DNA of 64,000 nucleotides from Mycocentrospora acerina. Its lineage: Eukaryota; Ascomycota; Dothideomycetes; Pleosporales. The stretch lies in contig JAKUHH010000081.1 of assembly GCA_022701365.1 (NCBI GenBank), positions 1 to 64,000 of the forward strand, in the 5' to 3' direction. The position numbers and the translations under genes were made by a program. Below are positions 46,173 through 56,510 of the stretch, piece after piece. Each line of letters opens with the position of its first letter. The stretch's first letter is position 1. Under the pieces are notes generated by a model, which searched no databases, was not told the DNA's origin, and saw only the letters and a list, made by a program, of their open reading frames with translations.

Positions 46173-46439
46173 CGATCGGAGCGAAGTAACGTGCGGAGCG
46201 TTTTTCGATTGTAGGTCAGCAAAGGCTTTTGGACATGAGCCTGAAGCTACATAGCAGTTCTGGATATTCATTACAGTGATGTTCCTTATCGGTTTATTCC
46301 ACATCTCAATATGGCCACTAAGGGTGTCAAGAAATGCGCTAACTCAACGCAGGAGTTTTCATCTAAGAAATTATAGCATTCAGGGTATCTTTGAGAAATC
46401 TCTTTAATCAATAAGCATTCAGTCCAACCATCCAACCAC

Positions 46440-47462
46440 TCACCGCCTCTCACTCCACAGCCGATCCACGATCTGAAATACTGCGGTAACAGACTTCATC
46501 GTCTCAGCATCAATATGCTGTCCAAATCGCTGCTGCATCTTATCCGGATGCCAACGGACGCGCTCGACTTTGAGAACTGTGTTAGGGTCCTCCTTCCAGG
46601 CTTTCGAAGCGCGGAGAAAATCTTCTACTTCTTCTGTTGAAATATGTTTAGCTTTTCCGGACAGGACTGGCCAGGGGATGACGTCGGATGTGTTTTCCAG
46701 CGCGGCGTGCTTGGAGGTTTTCATCGTGTCCCATTGCTGCGTGTACGAGTCCCATCTTGCCTCGACCTGCTTGGCGCGTCTTCTCTCCTCGCCACGGCGA
46801 AGGCTCTCCGCCATGCGTCGACGAATATGTTCTCTCTCGTCTTCATCTTTTCGCATCTCCTCGTCCAGTCCCCTGCCTTGCTTCTTCTTTTCCTTGCGCG
46901 CCCGCTCACGCGCCTCGCGCTCCTCAACGATATGCTGGTGGCTTTTCTCCCACATCTTGCTGCGCACGTATTCTGCATATTCCTCTTCATTCATGCGCTC
47001 GAGGGTGCCGTCCGCGGAAGGTTTGGTGGATGGGTAGATATGAACCGGCTGGCCGTAGACGCCTTCCCAGTAGGCAGCGCCTTCGTCATCAGCAAGCGCA
47101 TCGAACAGAGACTCGCGGAATGCGGTTTCGGGATCGACTGCTGATTCAACATCGTCGTAGAGCGATTCGCGATGCCGGTGAGAGGGATCGTAGTATGCGC
47201 CGTCGAGCGTAGATGTGGGGTGGCGGTCGTCGTGGGAGCGGCGCTGTGAGGGCTTGTGTTTGTGACGAGATTCTCTGCCCTTCTTCTCTGTGCGAGAGCG
47301 TTTGGAAGAACGGTCTGAAGTTGCGTCTGCATCGCCGTCGTCGTCGTGTTCGCGACTGGGACGCTTGGTGCGGCGGGAGGATCCGCTCTTGAACGTAAAC
47401 CGGGAGGGTTTGGCTCTGGCGTACTCATCCTTGACACGTGAACTACCGGCTGAGTCTTCCAT
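46440..47462 (-). CDS. NFKBIL1-like protein with charged coiled coil
   Basis: The single exon encodes 340 residues. The first 100 residues are charged and Arg/Ser/Lys-rich with likely nuclear localisation signals (RSSKRSRTEKKGRE). A long charged helix with REARERARKEKKKQ occupies about 180-235. The C-terminus carries the family mark VERVRWHPDKMQQRFG and ends with VTAVFQIVDRLW, as in NF-kappa-B inhibitor-like protein 1 and its fungal relatives. Human NFKBIL1 is associated with splicing and RNA processing; by family this protein is probably nuclear. Despite the HPD tripeptide it is not a DnaJ protein, because the flanking helices do not fit. It diverges from the NSRP1-like gene, with only 220 bases between start codons. 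Confidence 0.75.
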   Translation of the reverse strand: MEDSAGSSRVKDEYARAKPSRFTFKSGSSRRTKRPSREHDDDGDADATSDRSSKRSRTEKKGRESRHKHKPSQRRSHDDRHPTSTLDGAYYDPSHRHRESLYDDVESAVDPETAFRESLFDALADDEGAAYWEGVYGQPVHIYPSTKPSADGTLERMNEEEYAEYVRSKMWEKSHQHIVEEREARERARKEKKKQGRGLDEEMRKDEDEREHIRRRMAESLRRGEERRRAKQVEARWDSYTQQWDTMKTSKHAALENTSDVIPWPVLSGKAKHISTEEVEDFLRASKAWKEDPNTVLKVERVRWHPDKMQQRFGQHIDAETMKSVTAVFQIVDRLWSERR

Positions 47463-47682
47463 GTTCAGAGCGGCAACACAGAATCAATCAGGTCAGGTGA
47501 CAAGAGGGAGGCGTGGGAAGAGCATGTGGGAACAAAGTCGGGAAACCGCTGCGAAGAACGAAGCATGACGTGAACGCGGAGGTCGGAGAGGGCTGTCTTC
47601 TCACTGGCTCACGCGCGTTGGCGCGACGTGCATCTCAACCCGCCGTCGCGACTTGCTCTCCAGCACGACCACCACGCACATC
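47463..47682. promoter_or_regulatory. Compact bidirectional promoter region
   Basis: Only 220 bases separate the divergent start codons of the NFKBIL1-like and NSRP1-like genes, so both must use a shared control region. No clear TATA box is visible on either side. Confidence 0.5.
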
Positions 47683-48903
47683 ATGTCATTCAAGTTTGGG
47701 CTCAACATCAAGAACAAGGCGGCGACCGGGCCAGCGAAGCTTGCGCTCGGCAAAAGGAAGAAGGCGCTTTTCGACGACGACGAAGAGGAAGACACCAAGG
47801 CCGAAGCCAAAGCAGTAGCCGGTGCGCAAGAAATCGGCGAATTCACCTTCGAAGACACAATCGCCTCCATCTCTGGACCTTCAGATCCAACACCGATACC
47901 CGCCAAACCTAGGAAGGGACAACCTCCAGCCCCTCCGGCACGAAAAGCAAAAGCCAAAGAGGATGATCCTACCCTGATCACAAACTCAGCCAGCGCAAAG
48001 GAGGCCGAGAGAAGAGCCAAAGAGGCCGTCGAGGTCGATGCTGGCATTTATGACTACGATGCCGCATACGATGCGCTGCACGCAAGGACCACCGCCAAAG
48101 CAGCAGCGGCACGAGAAGAGGCCCTCCAGCGAAAGCCAAAGTACATGGACGCACTGATCGAGTCGGCAGAACAGCGTAAAAAGGACCAATTACGAGCACA
48201 AGACAAGCTGCTCCAGCGTGAACGAGAAGCTGAGGGCGATGAGTTTGCAGACAAGGAAAAGTTCGTCACGAGCGCATACAAAGCACAGCAAGAGGAGGCA
48301 CGGAAACTCGAGGAAGAAGAGAAGAAGAAGCAGGCGCTGGAAGAGGCGAACCGGAAAAAGTCTGGCATGCAAGGGTTTCACAAGCAGATGCTGATGGAGC
48401 GAGAGAGGCGACACCAAGAAGCCATGGAAGCAGCTGCGCAGGCGTTAAAAGAAGGCTATAAACCACCAGTCGACGAAGAGAAAGAGAAGACTGATGCCGA
48501 GATTGCAGAAGAGCTGCGCAAACAGGGGAAAACCGTTATATTAAACGATGAAGGCCAAGTAGCGGACAACCTTCAGCTCCTCAGTGCAGGTCTGAACATC
48601 ATCAAAAAGCCAAAACCTGCGCCAGTCCCAGCCACCACATCCACCCGAACAGCTGCATCTCAATCAACAAACCCAGGCAAAGCGAATGCGCGAATGGCGC
48701 AACGGGAACGCCAGACGCAGATGATCGCTGAGCAGCTCGAGCAAGCGCATAAGCGCAAGGCAGATGAGGAGGCCGAGGAAGCGGCAAAAATCATGCATGC
48801 GGCGAAGAGTCAGAAAACAGCAACAGAGATTAGCAGTGCAAAGGAGCGCTATCTCCAGCGAAAGAGGGAGGCGGCTGCGGCGAAGGAAGCAGCGGGCAAG
48901 TAA
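47683..48903 (+). CDS. NSRP1-like splicing regulator
   Basis: The single exon encodes 406 residues from the ATG at 47683; an earlier in-frame start is non-ATG. It begins MSFKFGLNIKNKAA, typical of the group. The conserved NSRP1 N-terminal domain spans about residues 115-225: AGIYDYDAAYDALHARTTAK, RKPKYMDALIESAEQRKKDQ, LQREREAEGDEFADKEKFVT and SAYKAQQEEARK. Long charged alpha-helical/coiled-coil segments follow (KLEEEEKKKQALEEANRKK), then a tail rich in Lys, Arg and Ala. Nuclear speckle splicing regulatory protein 1 influences alternative splice-site choice; a nuclear RNA-processing role is likely by family. It shares its promoter region with the NFKBIL1-like gene. Confidence 0.82.
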   Translation: MSFKFGLNIKNKAATGPAKLALGKRKKALFDDDEEEDTKAEAKAVAGAQEIGEFTFEDTIASISGPSDPTPIPAKPRKGQPPAPPARKAKAKEDDPTLITNSASAKEAERRAKEAVEVDAGIYDYDAAYDALHARTTAKAAAAREEALQRKPKYMDALIESAEQRKKDQLRAQDKLLQREREAEGDEFADKEKFVTSAYKAQQEEARKLEEEEKKKQALEEANRKKSGMQGFHKQMLMERERRHQEAMEAAAQALKEGYKPPVDEEKEKTDAEIAEELRKQGKTVILNDEGQVADNLQLLSAGLNIIKKPKPAPVPATTSTRTAASQSTNPGKANARMAQRERQTQMIAEQLEQAHKRKADEEAEEAAKIMHAAKSQKTATEISSAKERYLQRKREAAAAKEAAGK

Positions 48904-49278
48904 GCAAAGGGCGCGAAAAGGGCGTCCGTCTTGCAGGATCAAATATTCCCGGTTTTGAGGCACACACTCGTCTTGGTGAGGTTGTCCCATTCATGAATAT
49001 ACAGTGACTCACCACCGACTTTGAAATAGGTAACCGATCAAATGATAATGATTTTGTTGTGACGTGTTTATCGAAAAGAGCTCGCTTGTTGATGGTTGTG
49101 TCGTAAGCGCTTACCACCCTTTTGCAAGTCAAATGAGTCTGCATCTACAGATAGCTCAAGATAGGAAACCAGATATTTTAACATATTTCAATGGGCGGGC
49201 TGGCTCTCCAGCAGTATTTTCATCTCTTCAAATTTTCCATCTACACAGGATTCTTCTCCAATTTCTCCTCCAACTACT
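48904..49278. other. Intergenic spacer
   Basis: The 375 bases between two co-oriented genes hold no open frame with a domain. They must contain the 3' end of the NSRP1-like gene and the promoter of the TPR-SET gene. Confidence 0.5.
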
Positions 49279-51051
49279 ATGTCCTCCCAATCTACCATCC
49301 ACCTCTCCCCCCAAGAAGCCTCACAAATTCGCAACACTGGTCATGATGCTCTCTTAAAGCTCCGCACCAATTTCCGTACCCCGCGCAAGTCGCGAGATGC
49401 AAATCATGAAATCAAAAAAGCAATCGAATCTTCCTCTCTCGCAGACATTGGTGGTGCGCCGGATCCCGACTTGAAGCAATTACAGGGAGGAGCGGCAGTG
49501 CCAGTTTTGACCGTGGGAGTCATGTATCCGCCTTGTGTGCTTCCGATTCGAGATTTGAAGGTTATGAAACTGGAAGAGTTGAGGATGAATACGCATCACC
49601 GAGGTTGCAAGCTTGTTTTGCGGCGGGTGAGTCCTGTGGTGGGGTTTTCAGCGCGTTCGTGGACGGTGGTAAAGGACGAAGAGGGAGACGGTACAGATGT
49701 TGAGCGATTGGAAGTTGTGTTGCATAACACAAGGTGGGGGGTGGATGTATTGGAAAGGGGTGAGAGGTGGGTGGTCAAGGAACCGTTTTTCACGAGCAAC
49801 GAGCAAGGAGAAGCGGGGATACAGGTTGATCATCCATCTGACCTCGTACTTTTACCAGTAGTAGCAAGTTACGAAGATGAGACGATGGCAAAAGAGATGG
49901 CTCAGCGCCGCAAAGACGAGGGGAATGCTACACTCAAGAAACGGGACTTTCGACTGGCCCATACCAAATACACAGAAGCACTGGAAGCAGTGAATACTGC
50001 TGATATCAACCTTTTTCGCGACATATCCCGTAACCGCGCGCATGTCAACCTTCTTCTTGGCCTGTTCGACGCTGCTAGATACGATGCAAAGGCCTCTCTT
50101 GTGAATTCGAACAACACCCTAGACCAGCGCTCAAAAGATCTCGACGCCAAAGCGTATTTTCGAGCTGGATGCGCGGCGTACAATTTGCGCGAGTACAATG
50201 AAGCCAAGACGTATTTCAAGGCGCAAAAGGACCTTGTTCCGGGTGATACAGATGCCCGGGCCTGGCTAAAAAAGGTCGCAGCGCGCGAACGAGAGCAGGC
50301 TGGTGTGTATGACTACCTCGAGATCAAGGCTGGCTTTTCGAATGCTCGCCCGTGGACAGAAGTCGCGGATTTTACTCGCAATACTGAGATTAGAGCCAGT
50401 CTGGGGAAGGGACGCGGGCTGTTCGCCACATGTAACGTCGCGGTGGGCCAGGTCATCATGTGTGAGCGGGCGTTCTGCGTGTCGTGGGGCCATGAAGAGG
50501 AGATGGCGACGGCGATGACGTTTGATACTCGGGATGAAAAGATCAGACTCTCTCCGATTGGTTTGACGCGGCTGGTTGTACAGAAGCTGCTAGATAATCC
50601 TTCGAAGGTGGAAGGGGTGATGAATCTCTTCGGGGATTGGCAGGGAGAGTGTGTTTGCGGAAGTGAGGAAGGTCCCGTGTTCGACGTGTTTCGCGTCCAC
50701 GACATCGTTTCACGGAACGCGTTCAGTCCTGGAGACCAAATCGGCAAGGCAGACGGAAGGAATGTGAACACTGGGCTCTGGCAGAGGGCGTCTTACATTA
50801 ACCACTCCTGCCTGCCCAATCTTGAAAGATCGTTCGTTGGAGACTTGATGGTGCTCCGTGCTTGCCGGCCTATTGCTGAGAGCGAGGAATTATTTATCAG
50901 TTACGATAGCTCAGGCAATTTCGATGCAAGGCAAGCTGCGCTGATGAACACTTGGGGGTTCAAGTGTGAGTGTGTTCTCTGTGCTGCAGAGACGGCTCAC
51001 AATGATGCATCAGGTGCGAAGAGACGCAAAGCAAGGTCGCGATGGCAATAG
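49279..51051 (+). CDS. TPR and SET domain protein, putative lysine methyltransferase
   Basis: The single exon encodes 590 residues. The N-terminal 200 residues are of unknown fold. Residues 205-340 form tetratricopeptide-like helices (AKEMAQRRKDEGNATLKKRD, then YFRAGCAAYNLREYNEAKTYF). The SET domain follows from about 370 (IRASLGKGRGLFATCNV) through SYINHSCLPN with Asn508-His509-Ser510-Cys511, to ELFISYD with Tyr542. The post-SET cysteines FKCECVLC lie at 562-569. A Cys-rich CVCGSEE precedes the SET core. All catalytic elements expected of SMYD-like enzymes are present, so S-adenosylmethionine-dependent lysine methylation is likely. The target is unknown. The basic C-terminus KRRKARSRWQ may direct it to the nucleus. 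Confidence 0.85.
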   Translation: MSSQSTIHLSPQEASQIRNTGHDALLKLRTNFRTPRKSRDANHEIKKAIESSSLADIGGAPDPDLKQLQGGAAVPVLTVGVMYPPCVLPIRDLKVMKLEELRMNTHHRGCKLVLRRVSPVVGFSARSWTVVKDEEGDGTDVERLEVVLHNTRWGVDVLERGERWVVKEPFFTSNEQGEAGIQVDHPSDLVLLPVVASYEDETMAKEMAQRRKDEGNATLKKRDFRLAHTKYTEALEAVNTADINLFRDISRNRAHVNLLLGLFDAARYDAKASLVNSNNTLDQRSKDLDAKAYFRAGCAAYNLREYNEAKTYFKAQKDLVPGDTDARAWLKKVAAREREQAGVYDYLEIKAGFSNARPWTEVADFTRNTEIRASLGKGRGLFATCNVAVGQVIMCERAFCVSWGHEEEMATAMTFDTRDEKIRLSPIGLTRLVVQKLLDNPSKVEGVMNLFGDWQGECVCGSEEGPVFDVFRVHDIVSRNAFSPGDQIGKADGRNVNTGLWQRASYINHSCLPNLERSFVGDLMVLRACRPIAESEELFISYDSSGNFDARQAALMNTWGFKCECVLCAAETAHNDASGAKRRKARSRWQ

Positions 51052-52129
51052 TAATGTTTCCATTGCAAGATTTCAATAAAGTAGAAATTAGCCAACAGCA
51101 ATTATTGGTTTATATACACCTTGTTGACTTTGAGCGAACCACTTCACTTGTCTAACTTTTTAAAAGCATATTAGCACCACTAAACTCTACTGATACTGGT
51201 TCCCCTGGCGAAAAATGAGCACTGCAATGCATTCTAATTTCTTTCTTTCTTGCTCCGTTGGTGTCAGCATACATAGCATTGAGTATGAAACTCACTCACC
51301 ACACATATAGTCAAGCCTCACTATTATTCTGTATATTCCTCGAAAAGATTTCGCTGTTACACTACATAGCCAAAATAATTATACTCACCGCCTGGGGTAC
51401 ATTTACATCGGTCTTAAAAGCCTGGACACCACGGATACACTAAGCGTGCAGGTCGGTGAAGTGTTGTTCTCTGGTATGTCAGGAGTTCTCTGATGTTGAG
51501 CAATGTCATGGCAAGTGCCCACTCACAATTGATCCGAAATTAATCTCTGAAGGTGGGTTTTTGGCGTCATTCTCCTCATTTCTAGCCGCGTACTGACTCA
51601 ATCTGAAAGTGACATCGAATTGCCTTCCTTTCCTTCATCGTCTGTACATAATGTCCTTATCTTTCGCTTTCACATGTGATTTAACTTCAATTTGCTGTAC
51701 AAATTCAATATTAAGCCAATAAAGTAAGGCTAACTCATCATTGTCTTATTGCATCAGAGGTTTTTGCTGGAGGCATCAGGGGTCGTCAAGTCAAGTGACA
51801 TGCACAGGCAGCTTGGAACCGTTTACCGAAGCACCGCAGCTAGTCAGTTGTGACGACTAATCTCATTTATCAGCAGCAATAAGTTATGCGCCGTCCGTGA
51901 ATACTTTGGATCTCCACAATGATTTCAGTGAACTTTCGCTTTGAACGGCTTCAGACGCACTGAAAAAGCACATCACAGTGATTGTGCCGCCGGTTCTTCA
52001 CGCTTCAATACAGAAGCTCTAACTGAATACACTTACGATAGGAACAAGTACGATTCTGTTTTTTGAAAAAGTACGCTAGCACTGTGTCTATTTACGAAGT
52101 AGAGAAGGGTAACTCAAACTCGCTATTCT
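51052..52129. other. Intergenic spacer before the pseudogene pair
   Basis: No open frame of note is present apart from a 61-codon one at 51258-51443 lacking a domain. Nothing could be assigned. Confidence 0.5.
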
Positions 52130-52845
52130 ATTGGCTTCTACTGACTCAATGCTCACAGATTCCGTAGAACAGCATTCCAATCTTGCAACGACTCATTTCA
52201 GATTCTTGAACCGTATCAAAATCAAGATCTACGCACACTTTGATTTACGGTCCAGCCCATGGTTCTATTCATTCACTTGGAAAAAAGTACTTTGTTCTCT
52301 TAATCCTCACGGATATCATCGCTAGCATTATCGTCTCCAACTACTACACAGATTGGATCAATAAGTCGCTGAAAATCACCCGCAGCTATACGCTGCCTGT
52401 GCTAGTCATCTCGGTATGTGCCGAGCCAATCATCATATTCATCATTTTTTCCTGTTGTCAAGATTCCAGAGATACTGAAAGATAAAATAAACTTAGTCAT
52501 GGGTTGCTAGGTGAACGTCGAAGGTGGAATGAAAGAGAAGTTCATTGAACTTCGGGGTCCTTTCGGAATTGCGTTGGTGATTCCATGCCACAACATAGAT
52601 CACACCGCAATGTGAACCACGATAGACTCTGCTCTCCCCCATTTCCGACCCAATGATATCTACATCATCGAAAATGGACGTAGTAGATATCTATTGCATT
52701 CAAATGGCAATCTCCGCGAGTACATTCGCTCAATTCATCCAGACATTGTGTACATCTGGTCACCTATAGCATCGTGACTTGCACACACAACTCCCGTAAG
52801 TGCAGAACACTCAACTTATCATTGTTAAATTGCTATGCAGACCAT
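52130..52845 (+). pseudogene. Decayed family-2 glycosyltransferase (polysaccharide synthase-like)
   Basis: The pieces lie in order on the plus strand with frame changes. The first reads ATTHFRFLNRIKIKIYAHFD (52190-52250). Then come hydrophobic membrane-like segments (FVLLILTDIIASIIVSNYY and SYTLPVLVISVCAEPIIIF). The start of a GT2 catalytic domain follows from about 52510: EKFIELRGPFGIALVIPCHN, then HFRPNDIYIIENGRS and VYIWSPIAS. The last block is the nucleotide-sugar binding start (IPCHN.. and I-x-NG) seen in hyaluronan/chitin-synthase-like fungal GT2 enzymes. In-frame TGA codons occur just after IDHTAM and after SPIAS, and a GTAAGT..CAG intron may survive at 52796-52839. The rest of the enzyme is absent. 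Substitutions are of mixed type, not only RIP-like. Confidence 0.6.
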
Positions 52846-53539
52846 CGACCAAAAATCATGCAGCAACTGCGAGTAATCATATGTGTATTTTATATCTTTC
52901 CTACAAATATACAAGTTGATCCCTGTCTCCTTACGGGACCTGCAATATCTGTTATGTTTTCTCCTTCCGCTGGTAAAGTTCTAGTTTTAGTCTTCAACTT
53001 CTCCGTTTTGTATTCAAATTAGATTTAGTAGATTTCCTGTAATGCTAATGGATTGATATAATCTACATAACAGATGCCCTGTAAAAAACGTCTTTGTCCA
53101 TCTGAACTCTTGACTTGTTTGACCGAAATTTTTGGAAAACCAAGTGCTATTAATAGCTTTAATATTCTCTCCTTCTTATTTAATGTGTTCTATGCTTCAG
53201 AGACTTATTAAACTACTGCTTCTCTTTACTCTTGTGGGGAAAACACCAGTGCAAGGACCGAGCAGGCAACAATTTAGGCTATCGGAGTGAAATTGGGGCC
53301 TAGAAACTAACGTTAGAGACTTGATACATTATTCGGTTCAGTTGGATAGCGTAGAAGGGTTTCAAATTCAATTTAACTATCTTGAAGAGCGAGCCCTAAT
53401 GACGAAGGTCAAAATTTGCACTGACACAAAGAATAATAGACTATAAACGAAGACTGGTGGATGACTCTTCTTTACTATCAATTTCAAGCGTCTCGACACC
53501 AGCAACGGAATTGTCAGAATTTTGATTAACCTCAGTATC
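52846..53539. other. Spacer between the two pseudogenes
   Basis: AT-rich, with a frame at 52774-53022 lacking a recognisable domain. The missing C-terminal half of the glycosyltransferase could have been lost here by deletion. Confidence 0.4.
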
Positions 53540-54640
53540 CGAAAATGAGTATGTCCTAGTGGCCTGTGATGGACTTGATTATATTGATAGCCATACTGTA
53601 TGGGAATTCGTAAGGGAAGGACGCAATGTCGCCATCATTATAATCTGAGTAACTCCTATCGGGACATTCTTGGTCAGTTTCAGCAACTCAAGAAATCCCA
53701 ATATACTAGCACTGTCGAAGCGCCTAAACTGAATTTTCACGAAGTCGATCACCGTAACGTCTGTTACATGAAGACAATCTTAGAGAGTTACACTAGCGTC
53801 TCTACGCTGAGATCAACAATCCATTCTGTAATCTACTTTGCAGCATATAAAGCTGTTGAGGAAAGTTTTTATCAACCACTCAAGCACTAGCCCAACAACT
53901 TTGCTGGCTTGATAGACTTCTGTAGTCTCCTCGAAATCTTTTCCATCAAAACACTTGTGTTCTCGTCTTCTGCAACGGTCTATGGAGAACTTGCGAATAA
54001 AGGTGGACAGCTCCGAGAAGGGCATGTCTGACACACAACGGATCACTGGATCAACAGAGCTGGAGAGAAACAGACTACCTTCAGCGGCTGTATACGGTTG
54101 ACCAATCCCTATGGACGCATAAAATGGATGTCGGAGGCTATCCTTAGCGACCTTGCGGCTTTCGATCCTGAGTGGAATATATACCTTGAGATGCTTCAAT
54201 CCCATAGGCTGTGATTCATCTGGTTTTCTTGGGGAGAATCCCCGAGGAACTCCGAATAATCTGATGCCTATTGTGATCAGAGTGACGGAAGGAAAGCTAC
54301 CCGACCTTGATGTCTTCGGTTCAGACTGGGACACACTAGATGGAACTGCAATTCGTGACTTTATTCACGGGAGTGATCTGGCCCGCGGTCACGTAGCTGC
54401 AATTTCTACCAAAAGAAAAAGAGTCAAAGCGAGATCTAGGTTTCAGGCAATTAATCTTGTGACTGAAAATGTTCATTCGGTGAGAGAAGCTGTGGAGACT
54501 AAGGAAAATATCTCTGGGGGGCTAGTAAAGACCAAAATTGTAAAAAGGAGAGTTGGAGATGTTAGGTTATGTATTGCTGATCCCGAGAGAGTAGCGATAG
54601 TCCTATGCAGGCAGCCATAGAAGACTCTAGCGGATTCTTG
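53540..54640 (+). pseudogene. Decayed UDP-glucose 4-epimerase (GALE-like)
   Basis: Almost the whole protein can be followed on the plus strand. The Rossmann start reads EYVLVACDGLDYIDSHTVWE, where functional enzymes have V-x-GG-x-GYIGSHT, so two or three loop glycines are lost. Then follow NLSNSYRDILGQ, VIYFAAYKAVEES, LVFSSSATVYGE, NPYGRIKWM (the YxxxK pair) and CFNPIGCDSSGFLGENPRGT, and finally AIRDFIHGSDLARGHVAAIS and RRVGDVRLCIADPERV. Breaks are a one-base loss near 53640, a TAG at 53888-53890, a TGA near 54030 and another frameshift near 54172. The epimerase interconverts UDP-glucose and UDP-galactose or their N-acetyl forms. It follows a glycosyltransferase pseudogene in the same orientation, suggesting a shared pathway. 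Confidence 0.85.
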
Positions 54641-55760
54641 TGGGGACATATGTAACTATATGCATCTTCATAGTTGAATAGTACAGCCTTTCGAATATCT
54701 AGTTATGGAAGCTTTCTGTGCTGGTCAGTTTCTGTAGGGACAGTAACGAATCTAAAATATAAAGACGCTTGAATCATAATCTTTCTGCTAGGTTTAAAGA
54801 TATCTGACGAATCACTGAACTGTTCTTAGGTTTGATACAGATTCTGTCTGCCAAGACTGGTATACTATCACATCTGTGAGCACATTAAAACCCACGTCTA
54901 TGGAGTCTCCGACTTCTACACTCGTAATAATAGAACAAGTTTCTCCTAGTTTTATCCTCCACAAATTCATTTTTTTTAATTACGTAGCGCAAGTAGAGAA
55001 TCAAATGGAACTTAACGAAGAAAGTAATTGTCAATTTTTAATAGCCATGTTAAATAGCTGCACACTTCTTGTTTGTAAATTTCTCCGAAGAAGCTTCTTG
55101 GAAACTTAGCTGACCAAATCTGATTGATGAAAAATCGAATCTCAAAATTTCCAACAGAAGCTTCAAACAAGATTAAATCTACCCCATTTCCTCATAGAGT
55201 ACCAACCAGGTCACTCTCAATACGCTAGCCAAATTCTATCGCCCCTGAATACCACCTTGGTCTCGAAGATCTCACGTTATGAATGAAGGGAAAGCTGTTT
55301 CTAATGTTATTCAAAAATCTCCCCAAGCAATCCGTACGGAATCTGAGCTAGCCTTGCACATCACAACATTACAATAGAAGATGCTAGCACATGGGAATTT
55401 CAATTATCCTAACGCCAAAATCACTCACTTTTTTAATAATTTCAAATCTCTTCATCGCTGCTATATCTTTCTGGGAAAGTATAGATGCGGACTAACGTCA
55501 CAAAGGACTAAGTTACGAAATGAGCGGTGAATTTGGTGATGGGACGAGTCAACAACAACATTGATCCAGGCAAGAATGATGATTATTAACAAGAACATCA
55601 ATTAAAACAATTAGACTGTTCGTTTTAACTTGCTCTACTGAAAAGAGTTGTCTCCTTTAGGATACCATGAACTTTTGATCAGATCTTTCCGTGATGTGTC
55701 CAAAGTTAGAATCACATCATGACATAATCGACAGCAGTAGACATCTATGTAAGATTAATA
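54641..55760. other. Intergenic spacer
   Basis: The frame at 54876-55109 shows no domain and lies in AT-rich DNA. Nothing else is recognisable. Confidence 0.5.
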
Positions 55761-56510
55761 TCATGTGTTTACAACACCTGGTCCCATACGCATAAGAATA
55801 GCCAACCCTACTGCGTCTTCGCCATCCTTCGCCTTTCTACTCTCTACTACTTCCACGCCCATCAAACTCTCGTAGAATGGAACAGAGCGTTTCCAGTCAC
55901 CAGTGAAGAGTAGACTTCTCCTTAGATATGGCATGGAATCTATGACTTCCTGTATGCAGCTCACCAACCATTTCCCCAGACCTTTCCCTTGAAAAGATGG
56001 GTCGATGAACACGTCCGTAAGGTAGAGAAAAGTAGTGCAATCCGTAACGCATCTTCCGAATCCAACCAAATGTAGCGTCTTTCCAGCATATGAAGGCTCG
56101 TTGTGTGTAAGGCGGTCGTTGGCAGGTGTTTCGGGGTGTACGTCACATTTTCCAATGGTGGTCGACGTCATCGTATTATTCGCATTTTCGATTTCCTCGT
56201 ATAGACCGAAACACAACGAATTTCGCAAGGTGATGCGCATCACATCATCTGGTAGAGGTTTGGCCCAATACACATGAGGAGATCCAAATGCGGCGTTTAG
56301 ACTTGATATCGGTATCAGATTGATGTCGGTTGATATAAGAAAGTTGTCCTTCTTCCATTGTCGATGCTGTGCTTTAAGATCTTTGAATTCCATGTTTGGT
56401 ACGATTTGCAAATTTTTAATTGCTGAACTCCAGAGCGGGGGTGTGTTTTGTTGGTGAGATAGAGAAAAATCCTTTGTTGTTGCAAAGGGCTTTTTAAATG
56501 GTTGACTCAT
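55761..56510 (-). CDS. GNAT-family N-acetyltransferase
   Basis: The single exon encodes 249 residues. The acetyl-CoA binding motif A is clear: LTDVFIDPSFQGKGLGKWLV, with Q174-G175-K176-G177-L178-G179 as the pyrophosphate loop, followed by a helix and then the motif B region ending in PFYESLMGVEV. Motif D-like strands (KTLHLVGFGRCVTDCTTFLY) precede. The first 40 residues are not conserved-looking, and the internal methionine at residue 40 (MEFKDLKAQHRQW) could be an alternative start. The family transfers acetyl from acetyl-CoA to amines. The substrate, for instance a small amine or an amino acid, cannot be read from the sequence. No signal peptide is seen, so it is probably cytosolic. Confidence 0.8.
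   Translation of the reverse strand: MSQPFKKPFATTKDFSLSHQQNTPPLWSSAIKNLQIVPNMEFKDLKAQHRQWKKDNFLISTDINLIPISSLNAAFGSPHVYWAKPLPDDVMRITLRNSLCFGLYEEIENANNTMTSTTIGKCDVHPETPANDRLTHNEPSYAGKTLHLVGFGRCVTDCTTFLYLTDVFIDPSFQGKGLGKWLVSCIQEVIDSMPYLRRSLLFTGDWKRSVPFYESLMGVEVVESRKAKDGEDAVGLAILMRMGPGVVNT

Noticed and set aside
45753..46304. 183-codon minus-strand frame
   Set aside because: Overlaps the end of the SET gene in antisense and lacks any domain or conserved pattern.
46497..46566. HPD tripeptide in the NFKBIL1-like protein suggesting a DnaJ domain
   Set aside because: The surrounding VRWHPDKMQQRFG is the NFKBIL1 family signature and the J-domain helices are absent.
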